This document shows positions 37,035 through 46,382 of a DNA stretch of 64,000 nt, one piece after another. The stretch's first letter is position 1, and every line of letters starts with the position of its first letter. The notes under the pieces are model-generated. The model ran no database searches. It was given only the letters and a program-made list of their open reading frames with translations, and was not told the origin of the DNA. A program made the translations under genes and the position numbers. Origin of the DNA: Combretum micranthum (taxonomy: Eukaryota; Streptophyta; Magnoliopsida; Myrtales; Combretaceae); assembly GCA_024138025.1 (NCBI GenBank), contig JAMXBD010000963.1, positions 124,001 through 188,000 on the forward strand. The letters run 5' to 3'.

Positions 37035-37320
37035 TTTTAACGTATGCCGGCATTTGGCACCTCAACGCCGCTGGCGTAGAGGCGGTGTTAGAAGCGAACA
37101 GAATTGATTTTTTTTAAACTGCTTTGAACGCTGCAGTCTTTTGCAAAAAAAACTTTGACAGTGTTTATTTTTCAAAAGTGTACGCCGGCCATTAAGGCTT
37201 CAACGTCGCCAGCATATGGGCGGTGTTGGATTGGAACAGAATCAAAATATTTAATGCCGGGTGAAACGCCGCCGGCGTATATTTCCCACGCTGCTGGCAT
37301 TCATTCAAATTTTGCCTGCA
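37035..37320 (+). repeat. GC-rich imperfect repeat segment inside solo LTR 1
   Basis: GCCGGCGT-like and GCCGCTGGCGTAGAGGCGGTG phrases recur in at least two to three units (around 37,045, 37,180 and 37,265), an island of high GC within a very AT-rich LTR. The equivalent segment in LTR 2 is 58,575-58,850, and in LTR 3 the same position holds unrelated GAAACACCCCTCC repeats. The segment therefore evolves fast while its place in the LTR is kept. Confidence 0.65.
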
Positions 37321-37571
37321 TAGGAAGGCCACGTATCCCCTGAGTTTTTCAAATTCAAACTTTTTCAATCTTCAATCCTTACTTCATATATGATCTCTTG
37401 ATAAATATATAAGCTAGATAAACATGTTTTATGCATGACTTAAATATTAAAACTATATGCAAAGCTTATTGAATCTCCTTGTATAATTAATCTATGATTG
37501 TGATATATATATATATATATAGATGTGAATTCTACATTCAATTATTGATTATTTTGATATTCTTATTTCAG

Positions 37572-37631
37572 TTAAAGGTTCTTCGGTTAGTTCCTCTTCG
37601 AGTGAATATAGTGATACACTATCGGGTTCAA
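37572..37631 (+). other. Exon-like segment a (Ser-rich, 60 nt) in solo LTR 1
   Basis: Preceded by TTATTTCAG and followed by GTATGC, it reads in one frame with Ser-rich content (KGSSVSSSSSEYSDTLSG). The homologous segment in LTR 2 (59,101-59,160) has exactly the same length, the same TTTCAG before it and a better donor ACAG|GTACGC after it, and its frame is also open (KGSSVNFSPSEYSNTLLGTG). It could be a real spliced exon or simply an open stretch. No start codon is nearby. Confidence 0.4.
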
Positions 37632-37757
37632 GTATGCAATAACTTGTTTGTTGTTTGCTAGGACTAGGCATCTCTAATTTGATTTAATTCAATTCGGCTT
37701 AATTTCTTGATGAACTGGATGTCTATTACGCTGTTTAATCTGGTCTGAGGAGTAGCA

Positions 37758-37872
37758 AACATGTCATGATGCAATGACATGTTAGTTAGGCGCTTAACCT
37801 AAGTCATGATGCAATGACTTTACCATGATGCAATGGTACGCTATGATGCAATAGCGATTCATTTTGGTTAAG
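37758..37872 (+). ncRNA. Putative structured RNA: four hairpins with GATGCA loops
   Basis: Four inverted repeats follow one another, each with loop GATGCA. The stems are AACATGTCAT/ATGACATGTT (37,758-37,783), AAGTCAT/ATGACTT (37,801-37,820), TACCAT/ATGGTA (37,821-37,838) and CGCTAT/ATAGCG (37,839-37,856). All are perfect. The last three abut without spacer and are enclosed by CTTAACC (37,793-37,799) pairing with GGTTAAG (37,866-37,872), extendable by two more pairs including one G-U. The stems differ between hairpins yet stay complementary, and LTR 2 keeps the first stem with three G-U pairs. The function is unknown; a role in the element's RNA is an inference. Confidence 0.7.
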
Positions 37873-38061
37873 TGGGTAGCCGATAGGGGGAATAGTATCC
37901 GAGTAACGTTTACTTAAACTTAGGGGAAAATACCATGGTTTAGTTCAAAGTTTATGGAAACTTGTGAACTAGGCTCATATTGTGGACTAAGTCTAAGTAA
38001 AGTCGAGCAATTACTTTTGAACCCTAAATGAAGCTATTTTCTTTATGGAATAGATATAGGA

Positions 38062-38117
38062 GATATAAGTATTCAGAGTACTTATATCAACCCCCTGAGC
38101 AGCTGCTGTTACTCAGG
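38062..38117 (+). ncRNA. Conserved hairpin pair downstream of the GATGCA module
   Basis: GATATAAGTA (38,062-38,071) pairs perfectly with TACTTATATC (38,079-38,088) across a 7-nt loop TTCAGAG. LTR 2 has GATATAGGTA/TACCTATATC with a different but complementary base pair, and LTR 3 keeps nine of ten pairs. CCTGAG (38,094-38,099) and CTCAGG (38,112-38,117) form a second stem directly after it, also present in LTR 2. Confidence 0.65.
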
Positions 38118-38303
38118 ATCCCTAAATTCCCAGAGCGTGATCCCGAAGTTTGAACACCCTCCTGTTGTTTTGTAAAAGAAAACTTAATAAGATAACCACT
38201 TGTCCACTGATGCATTTCATTTGATTTAAGTTTGGCTTGATAACTTGTTCTTGTACTTTGTTATTGTGTACTAGGCCTTTGGCTCACTTTTGCTACATTG
38301 CAG

Positions 38304-38380
38304 GTAATAAAGACGAGTTATATAATGATTTAGGTTACGAGTCAGACTTTGAGAAATTCATGGATGAGTGGGACAAATAG
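38304..38380 (+). other. Exon-like segment b (acidic) in solo LTR 1
   Basis: Preceded by TGCTACATTGCAG, this frame encodes an acidic peptide (NDLGYESDFEKFMDEWDK then stop). The same frame follows TTTTCAG in LTR 2 (59,824-59,891; YDDLGYGMDWEKFLDE then stop). LTR 3 has a longer GAT-repeat version after TTTTCTAG on the minus strand. If segments a and b are spliced together the frame is continuous (phase 1). Whether any protein is made is unknown. Confidence 0.4.
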
Positions 38381-38760
38381 GACTCGAATACCCTGGATTT
38401 TTTTAGAAGCTTTTTGTTAAAGCAAAAGTCTTTGTATAGAAGGCTTAATAGATAAGCCTAAGATGTAACGAATTTAAGATCTCTTAGGGTTCTTTTTGTA
38501 TTAAGAAAACTTGTAATTTTTGTAGTATCTTGTATTGATACTAAACTTTGTACATAAGATGTATATATATGTATAGATTGCTTTTATTAGCAATCTTGTT
38601 TTGTTAAAAGTTGTTTATAAAGTTTTAGTAGTTTTAATCAATCAATTTTCATAAACTGTTAGTTTAGGACAACCTTACATATAATGTGAAAATGTTATAT
38701 GTGGTTGGAGACTCGATACTCTAAATCTCGGGATTTAGTGGGTCGGGTATTTACAATATG

Positions 38761-40060
38761 GTTAAACCAAAGTGACATATATGTAACAAACAACACAAAT
38801 GGATTAAAAATAATAATTAATTTTAATCCATTTTTTACTTCAATTATGAACAGTTATCATATATCAAACTTGAAAAGGGATAGCAAACTTAAACCAATTG
38901 ATAGTTACATAGTAATTGCATGTTGTTTGTTAGTATAGTATTGAATAACCGAGAAAAAAACTTAAACTTAACCTAATTAAGTGCCTATTGTTGCTTGGCT
39001 ACTTACTCTAGGAAGTAGCACCCTCAGACTAAGTTGTGAGCATGATCTCAACTTTAGGAAGATATGGTAGTATAGGTGCTTAGGCCCCACGAAATACGTG
39101 GTTAGGCTTAACGAATAGTTGATAGGAAAATTTCTGAGATCGGATTGTCAACAAGGAGCAGATATATAGTTATAACGAGTTATATGGTGTATGGGACTTT
39201 GTATAAACCTTTATGATGGATGGATTAAACGGCACCATTAAACTAGGTTGCGAGCATGATCGCAACTTTGGGATGGTGTGGTAGTTTAGGCGCTTAGGCC
39301 CCCACGAAATGTATGGTTAGGCTTAGTAGATAGTTCATAGGAAAATTTCCAAGATTGGACGATCAATTAGAAGCACATTTGAAGTTCTAACAAGTTATAC
39401 AGTGTATGGGACCTTATATAAACCGTTGTAATAGACCGTGCTTATTGGTGGTAGCCTATGAGGGAATGAACTGGATGAGACTATTTCCTTCTTTTCTTTT
39501 CTGATAAGTTATAGGGACTTATCAAACACCTTTATTCGATGCATGATCCGCCAAGGAAACCCTACCTCTTTTGTTTAGCTAGAGTCACAGGTACTTTTGT
39601 GTGTGTTAGTATTTCTGGGATGCTGCAAATACTTATTTGTTCGCTTAAAATTTAATCAAGCTTAACTTGTGCTTGTTACATTAGCTTAAGAGTGCATGGC
39701 ATGCATGTATGTGCTTGATTACGATGTATTCGGCTTTGTTGCTCCTGTTTTACTATTTCAAGTATTAAAAGTGATCACTTCGTAGACCTTCACTGTGATT
39801 CTCATGGGTATGGGTTTTATGACACAAAGAAGTAGACGATCGTTCCTACATGAATTGGAAGAGATGTTAGAGAGAGTTTTATTACTAGACTTTCAAATGG
39901 TTGTAATGATGATTAAATGTGTTTTCTTTTAGGCTTCGTGCCAAACATGCATATTCGAGTTAAGACTAGCTCCCTTTTGTATGGTTACTTTCTTAAACCA
40001 TTTTAAACTTTAAATTCTTGTTTCTCTTTCCTTAATGCTTCTTTATGTATTTTGTATAAT
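38761..40060 (+). repeat. LTR-derived fragment related to the solo LTR family
   Basis: Carries phrases shared with the solo LTRs (GGAAGTAGCA, GGTGCTTAGGCCCC, GGTTAGGC) and a tandem duplication at 39,018-39,440. No complete LTR ends were found. The rest is AT-rich without coding signal. Confidence 0.4.
39018..39440 (+). repeat. Two tandem copies of a 214-bp unit containing hairpins
   Basis: Unit 1 starts at 39,018 (GCACCCTCAGACTAAG) and unit 2 at 39,232 (GCACCATTAAACTAGG). They share TGAGCATGAT/CGAGCATGAT, GGTGTGGTAGT, CGCTTAGGCCCC, CACGAAAT, GGTTAGGCTTA and GTGTATGGGAC. Each unit has a hairpin with loop GCATGA: AAGTTGTGA/TCTCAACTT (39,031-39,054, one mismatch) and AGGTTGCGA/TCGCAACTT (39,245-39,268, all paired with one G-U). 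The context matches the structured region of the solo LTRs. Confidence 0.75.
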
Positions 40061-40568
40061 AGTTCATCAATTGTTGACAATTTATCAACCGATGTGTTGT
40101 GGCTTTACTAATCCTAATCACAATTTTACAACTAACACTTGATTATTAACCTACTTAGCTAACAGAAGCCATGCACATGTTGCTTCAAGGCGATGTGTAT
40201 GGTGAAATAAGCATGCCCTTAAGATCTTAGGGGTTGGGTTGCTTCACAAACTTACACGTAGAGAGACAAGAAACACACTTCCTTCTTTAATTTGGACTTG
40301 GTTAGTGGATCGAAAGTATCATATGGTGGATTTACTAATCAATATGTCCTCTTCGTTGACCTAATATTTCTAAGTAACAAATTTTTTGATGTTTGCAGAG
40401 CATATATAGTTACCATGTTGGAAATTACTAAATAGGCTATTCAAATTAAAGATTCACAGTAATAAACAATATCTTCTTAGTTTTTGTCTAAAAGTTGAAC
40501 TTAATTGTTTTGATAGGATTCTTGATGGGACAATTCACATAGCTCTCTAGAAGCACGTATTAAAGGCC

Positions 40569-41075
40569 TTGGGGCCTATTCTAAAATTTGATTCATATAT
40601 TATGGCAATAGACAAAGGAAAGTTTGTAAGAATATGCATCCAAATAGATCTAAATGAGCCCTTTGTCTACTCGATTGCTATAAAAAACAAGCTATCCCAA
40701 GTGCAATACAAGGGGCTCTCGAAAATCTACACGATATTTAGAAGAGTGGGACATACGAGTCTAGTGTGTGGTCATAAATCTAAAGACAAAGAAAATCAAG
40801 TAGTGTGCAACCGCTAGTAAGGACAACCAAATGGAATCGCAAAATAAGCAAGGAGAACAAAGGAAGAACATGGAGGAAACCAAACAAGTCCAAGAGAAAC
40901 CAAACCCGATGGGACAAAACCCAAACCCATATGGGGATTGGATTCTAATGGGGAAAAGGAAAAAAAAAAGGTCGGGCTGCAGGACTGAGAAAGATTCGGG
41001 TTCGAGTGAGAATATTAGCAGAGGTTCAAGGAAAAAAAGCAATTCTAAGGCTCCGTAGAATAGAATTAGTAAGTT
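40569..41075 (+). pseudogene. LINE ORF1, 5' portion
   Basis: The first frame reads ALGPILKFDSYIMAIDKGKF, then CIQIDL, QYKGLSKI and a zinc-knuckle-like RRVGHTSLVCGH, the usual DUF4283/zf-CCHC_4 region of plant LINE ORF1 (first Cys lost). After a stop and frame change at 40,815-40,831 comes a Gln/Lys-rich linker with NPYGDWILMGKRKKK, matching the 'YG.WM.V.R..R' phrase of this family. ORF1 proteins bind LINE RNA. The coding sequence then runs into the inserted transposon. Confidence 0.75.
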
Positions 41076-41078
41076 TTA

Positions 41079-44000
41079 GGTTGCGTTTGGTTGCAAAGAC
41101 AGGACAGAACAGAACAAGAGGAACTGGAGCACGGAACAGTGAGTATTGGATATAACAATTTCCTTGTACCACGTTTGAAATGTATGGTACTGGACAAGAA
41201 TTTTTATGCTGTCCAATGTTTGGTATGTACAAGTATAGAAAGGAAATTATATTTTGACCATTATACCTATGTGTTGTAATATATTTAATTAATTAATTTA
41301 TTATATTATTTAACAAATACAATTTAAAAAGATTAATTTATATATACAATTTAAATTAATTACATATTATATTAAATAAAAAGCATGATTAAACCTTTTT
41401 TTACAAAAATTTGCTACCTAATTAAAACATTAAATATTAATATAATAAATTAATTATCTTAATATTTAATAAATACAAAATTAATTAAATTAATACTACC
41501 AATATTAAGCTAATTAATTACATAGAAATATAATTATATCTAGATCAATATTAATTATTACATTAGTAGGGAATATTAATATTGAAAAATATTAACTAAT
41601 TATTAAATTAATGGTAAATCATTAAAAATAATATACATTTACAATAACTATCATAATCCAATTTGTAATGTCAAGCAATTTTCAACACTTGAAATTTTAC
41701 AATAACAAAAAAAAAGTACAAGTAATTAACCAAAAAAGCAACTTTCTTATTTCTACAACATGCCCTCAATTCATCATGCATTTCTTATACTAGATTATCT
41801 ATTATTTAAGCCCATTCCACATTAACCTCTATTGTTCTAATTATATTGATACCATCTTCCACAAGATAATATGAACCTATAAATAAATGCAACCTCTTAA
41901 ATTTACATACAATAGCTTTGTTAGGATCAAAATCTTATGCTGAATTAATGATCTAAACATATCATTATAATTCTTGCATGAAAAGTTCCAAATGGTTGCG
42001 TAAAAACTCAGAACAAAGACAAATTTCATTTATGTTATGAAAGCAAGAACTTCGTAAATGTCCATTCCAAAAATTAAGCTACATTTACAATTAAAGAGAC
42101 ACCATAAAATGATTAAAATTGAAATATCCAACAAATCCTCTACTAGAGTTTCTCCTATTCAAATATCGATCAACTACCCAACTCATCCAATTAGTCGCTT
42201 AAAAAATGTTACCCTTTGTTATCCTTGAAGCCTCTAAAAAAATTTTTCGTACTGTGGATTTGAAGCCATTTTCATAATCACATCCAACTCTTCATCTGCA
42301 ATCAAACCCAAAGTTTTTAATTCTTGTAATTCTTCTACTATGTCATCCCTTGGAGGATTTGCTATTTTCTTTGCAAGTGTGGCAAAATCATTACTAACAT
42401 CTCTAATAATCTTCTCAAATGCAAAAACAAAGTCAACTGCATATTATACCTTGCGATGCTTGCAGGGGGCGCTCCAAATGAGTGGCAATAGCCATGACTG
42501 AAGGTTTCAGGAGATTGAACTGATTACGTATCTTCTTCTATATTTACCCCATCAGTTTACATTTCTCTCACTGCATCTGCTAGTGTCTCGGCTGCTTTAC
42601 CATGATCCCTATCCTTTCCAAAAATCTCTTGCAACCTTTCAAATTTCTTAAATTCTTTATTGGCATGATTGTCAATTTTTGGGTGTCTCTGCACATCAAC
42701 AAGAAATACTATTAGCAAATATAAAACAAAAAAAAAGGTATGAGTATTTGGTGTACTTATTTTTCAAAATAAAAGATATTGTTGGCTTGTAGTTACAAAT
42801 AAAACTAGAACATCACAAGTGGCAACCATTTTCTCAAATGTAGCGATATTCTAATTCAAGTATTGATAGATCTAGAAAAGAAAGCAATTTTTTATTTAAA
42901 CCAATCCAAGTAAAGATGATTGATAATCAACCTTTATTCCATAGTCCATTTGCTGCAAATTCATGTTAGAAATTCATGGAGTGTGGCCAGAATTTAAAGC
43001 CAAATCACATCCACATAAACTAACTAAGATTCAAAACCATAAATATGACAATAATAATATTATTCATTAACAAGTGAGACCATCATACTTTATTGATGAA
43101 AAAGAACATGAGCGTACATCCATATACTCAGCAAGGACTTGGTCGCTATCCACTACAATGCATTTTTTGGTGTCATCCCAACCGAATCCATTAGTATTCA
43201 TCATGTCAACTACCTCTGATAATTTAACTGACCATATCTTCATCTTGCTAACAATTTGCTTCATATTAAGATTTATTTCTAGAATGCATTGCTTCATCCT
43301 TTTCAATATTTCTTCATGAGTCCCATATTTAAAAGTTCCATTCTCTCCCTTATAACCCTCAGCAACCAACTCTTCTAAAACCAAAAGTAATGTTTCTTCT
43401 TCAATCTTGTTCCAATTATGCCTATATTTTTTATCCTTACTATCTATGTTGTAAATTCAAAGAAAATTCTAAGTCATAAAATAAATCCCATTAAATGACT
43501 GTCAAGACAATTGTCACTCGATTCCGTTGAATATAAACAATCTATTGAACAAGAATGACTAATCCTACTAAACAATCTATTGAACTAGAAGCCACACAAC
43601 CAATCAGGATTCTCTTTATGACAATTTCCTCCCCCTCCAATTAAATTTAGCAATGTATGAGTTAAAGAAAGCAAAAAGTGGGATAGACGTGAAAAGTTGC
43701 TCATACATAAGAGCATGCCATTAGAGACAAGACGATCTAGGACACTTTAGATATGAGGAAACTTGGTCTGTCAAATGTGTAACTTGGTTCTAGGAAACAA
43801 CTATAAGCAAAGACAGCCAAAACCTTAATAACAAAAGATAGAAATCCAATCCCTACCATGACCCTACAGAAGAAGCTGCAAATTTGAAGAGTTTTGCTAT
43901 GAATTCTCTGGTGTTGTATCATTTATATTTAAGATCATATGGCAAAACAGATTACTGAGTATATTAATCCCAAATGAGATAACCAATGACCTTGACATGG

Positions 44001-45520
44001 AGAAATCTGTGGCAATACCCCAAATTTGTTTCTTGCATTAATGTGGATTAATCAAAAATAGAAAGTAGATCTTACCTATATTCACTAGACAACCATCAAT
44101 GTGGTCTAATAGACTTTTCAAGTCCTTTGACTTGATTAAATACTATCAACCATGGACAACTCCCTTTCATGTTGGCTAACAAAGATACCAAGAAAGTAAT
44201 ATAACAAATACAAAAAGTATGCACGAGACAAGTAATTACACATAATAGCTAAAGAATAGATATAATGAAATGCAAGCAGAAAATAGATAAAACAAACAAT
44301 ACAAAGAAAGAGGCCGACATTTCAACGAAAAATGGACATGTCAGCATATAAAAGGGAAAAAAGAAAACTATTAACATACCCCAAATTAAATTGTTACTTG
44401 TCAAATTTTACAAGAAACTATAAATTTATTAAATTCCACTTACCAATCAAATTTACAATTTTCATCATCTTTGTAAAGATGGGAAATTTGGACAATAAAA
44501 GTTTGACAATGTATAATGCAAAGAAATTTCTAATCGATGATTTAAAGGGGGGGAAAAACAAAAAAGCCAAAATTTTGATGTAGGCTTTGACATTATCTCA
44601 AGAATTTCCACCGAACTCAACCATTTGCCTGACCATTGAGCAAACATAAGTTCTCAGAAATTCATCCGTGAAGGTTTCAAACCTTTAGCTTTGGTTTTTC
44701 TAGGAAATTTCCTAACCAACACCAAACCCAAGACAAGTGCGTGCGTCATGAAAACCTTTGCACACCCATCATGAAACATGTTAGAGAAAAAACAAACCGT
44801 CGGTTTTCTCGAAAAATTTTGATGGCTACGTCACTTTTACTTATTTTCTAATCCCTTAAAAGCAATTTTGTAAAATAAGTACTCTTTCATTTCGCACGCA
44901 AAACAGGGTATCAAAGAATAAAGAACAGGAAGATATGGGATTATGCTATCAATTTTCATTAGAAACTTAGTCAATAGCCATGCAAGCACTTATGCACTAT
45001 TACACTGAATTTGGTAAATTTTATTGAATCAAAATGTATTTTGTAGGTACCAAATTACACCGCAAACTCATCATCATTGAAAGAAAAATTTAGCACAGAC
45101 AATAACAGGTTAGTCCCATGGAAAATGACAGAATGAGAGAGAGAGAGACTTACGAAGCTAGCCTTCAAGAACAATGACTCACTGAGTTAGGATTTAGGCT
45201 CAAGAGTGTTGGAGTAAGCAGAGAAGTTGAGCAACAGCTAAGGTTTAGTTCCAGACAATAAGAAGTAGAGAGGTAATTGCTCTCGTTTGAAGAAGGGTAG
45301 ATTAGGCTTTTTGAAAAAGCAGGGTTAGTTGTCCAGTGATTCAAGCCTTTATCCCATTATCCACATGGGACAATTTTTAAAAAAGTTGTTAAGTCCATTA
45401 GTAGCCTCTTGTCCAGTCCTAAGCCCAAAATAAAAAACCAAACAAAGGACTATAGATTTAGTCTTGTCCGGTCCCATAAATTAATCTAGTCCCATAAATT
45501 AATGGGAACCAAACACTCCC
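41079..45520 (-). mobile_element. PIF/Harbinger-type DNA transposon (4.44 kb) inserted in LINE ORF1
   Basis: The ends are inverted: the left reads GGTTGCGTTTGGTTGCAAAG and the reverse complement of the right reads GGGAGTGTTTGGTTCCCATT. The target duplication is TTA (41,076-41,078 and 45,521-45,523), the typical PIF/Harbinger site. One recognisable gene, a Myb/SANT-like ORF, lies on the minus strand. No DDE transposase sequence was seen in the remaining AT-rich DNA, so it is probably non-autonomous. It is younger than the LINE copy it interrupts. Confidence 0.85.
42235..43447 (-). pseudogene. Harbinger-associated Myb/SANT-like protein gene, damaged
   Basis: Minus strand, two exons. Exon 1 (about 43,447-43,067) encodes a Myb/SANT-like domain (HNWNKIEEETLLLVLEELV, then GYKGENGTFK and NGFGWDDTKKCIVVDSDQV), like the plant Myb_DNA-bind_3 family that accompanies Harbinger transposases and helps nuclear import and terminal binding. 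Exon 2 (42,688-42,235, after an acceptor TGTGCAG) encodes HPKIDNHANKEFKKFERLQE, then IFGKDRDHGKAAET and a C-terminal helix (ELQELKTLGLIADEELDVIM, ending near KMASNPQYEKFF). Defects: the expected ATG reads ATA at 43,445-43,447, there are two in-frame TAA codons after REM and EDT, and a frameshift near ARYNMQ. It could alternatively be a domesticated relative caught within the element, but the damage argues against a working gene. Confidence 0.75.
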
Positions 45521-45523
45521 TTA

Positions 45524-46336
45524 GAATGACATGTCAACGATTGGACAAATCAAGATTTGACCACATGAAAAAGACCCATAACCCTGTCATAACAGGTGGC
45601 TACAACTCTACCTCGGAAAGAGACGCAGTTGCATAAGCCGAAACCCATGACAAGAACTTAATAGTATTGGCACGATCTTTCAAGGGACTAACCCTCCATC
45701 GGGAAAGCTTTTAGCCCTAAATAATAATACTTTCAAGGCTTTTACAGTGAACTAACATCCGAATGGAAGAAAAAACATAAAAATAAGAATCTCCACCTCA
45801 CAACAAGCTTAAACAGCCATGGAATTCCTTTACTAGATGGAGGTTTTGATGTAGCTCATATCCTACAGATCTGTTACCCCTCAGCTGAACCCATGTCAGC
45901 ACATCTTCCAAGTCCAAGCGGAGAACTATCGAATGATAATCTTAGCAGAGGTGATCGACAAAACCCAATTGGGACAAAACCGAGCAGGGAAACTAGTCGC
46001 AAACATCTCCTTCAAAATGACCCCACCGAGAGGAAGAATCCTTGCAACTCTAGTGGGACAAGTGGAAGCGATAAACAAAGGGAGACTATATGTGGAGATG
46101 TCAAAATTGGAGAGAAATACGGACATGGAGTGTCTTGGAAGCCTAGAAGCAACTATAAAGGGAGTGGAAGTATACATCATGATGGAGATAACCCCATTGG
46201 CAGTGACCCAATTCATCCCCTTCGAACAGATCCTAGATCACAGAATGACAAGTCAATAGATGATGCCATGCTAGGAGAGAACAACTTTAATGTTCAGAGT
46301 GAAATTCCGTCCAGTCTCAATCCAGATGGAAATTAA
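45524..46336 (+). pseudogene. LINE ORF1, 3' portion
   Basis: After the TTA duplication the LINE resumes. An open frame at 45,893-46,336 encodes a Ser/Asn/Pro-rich, low-complexity tail, as in many plant LINE ORF1 C-termini. It stops 47 bases before the first ATG of ORF2. The join to the 5' portion is inferred from position and orientation, not from similarity. Confidence 0.5.
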
Positions 46337-46382
46337 TAGTACAAACCTAGATGGGTCAGGCTGCTACTAGCTAAGCGGAACT

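Larger units (their letters stand above)
35999..38755 (+). mobile_element. Solo LTR 1 of a large-LTR family (2.76 kb)
   Basis: Begins TGAAATGATC and ends GGGTATTTACA, with a perfect 5-bp target duplication ATATG at 35,994-35,998 and 38,756-38,760. It is homologous along its length to 57,490-60,280 and, more distantly, to the minus-strand block at 51,875-55,317. No primer-binding site or gag-pol follows, so it is a solo LTR produced by LTR-LTR recombination. The 5-bp duplication and LTR size suit Ty3/gypsy, but no coding domain is present to prove it. It holds a GC-rich repeat segment, exon-like reading frames and a strongly structured segment, listed separately. Confidence 0.9.

Noticed and set aside
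37758..37856. A CRISPR-like or simple tandem repeat of CATGATGCAATG
   Set aside because: Spacing is irregular and the flanks of each copy are self-complementary, which a simple tandem repeat does not explain; the organism is a plant.
45926..46259. Alternative frames overlapping the LINE ORF1 tail on both strands
   Set aside because: They are unrelated to any family and overlap the frame that fits the LINE order.
45893..46336. A stand-alone host gene
   Set aside because: Its low-complexity composition and position between LINE ORF1 and ORF2 fit the ORF1 tail better.
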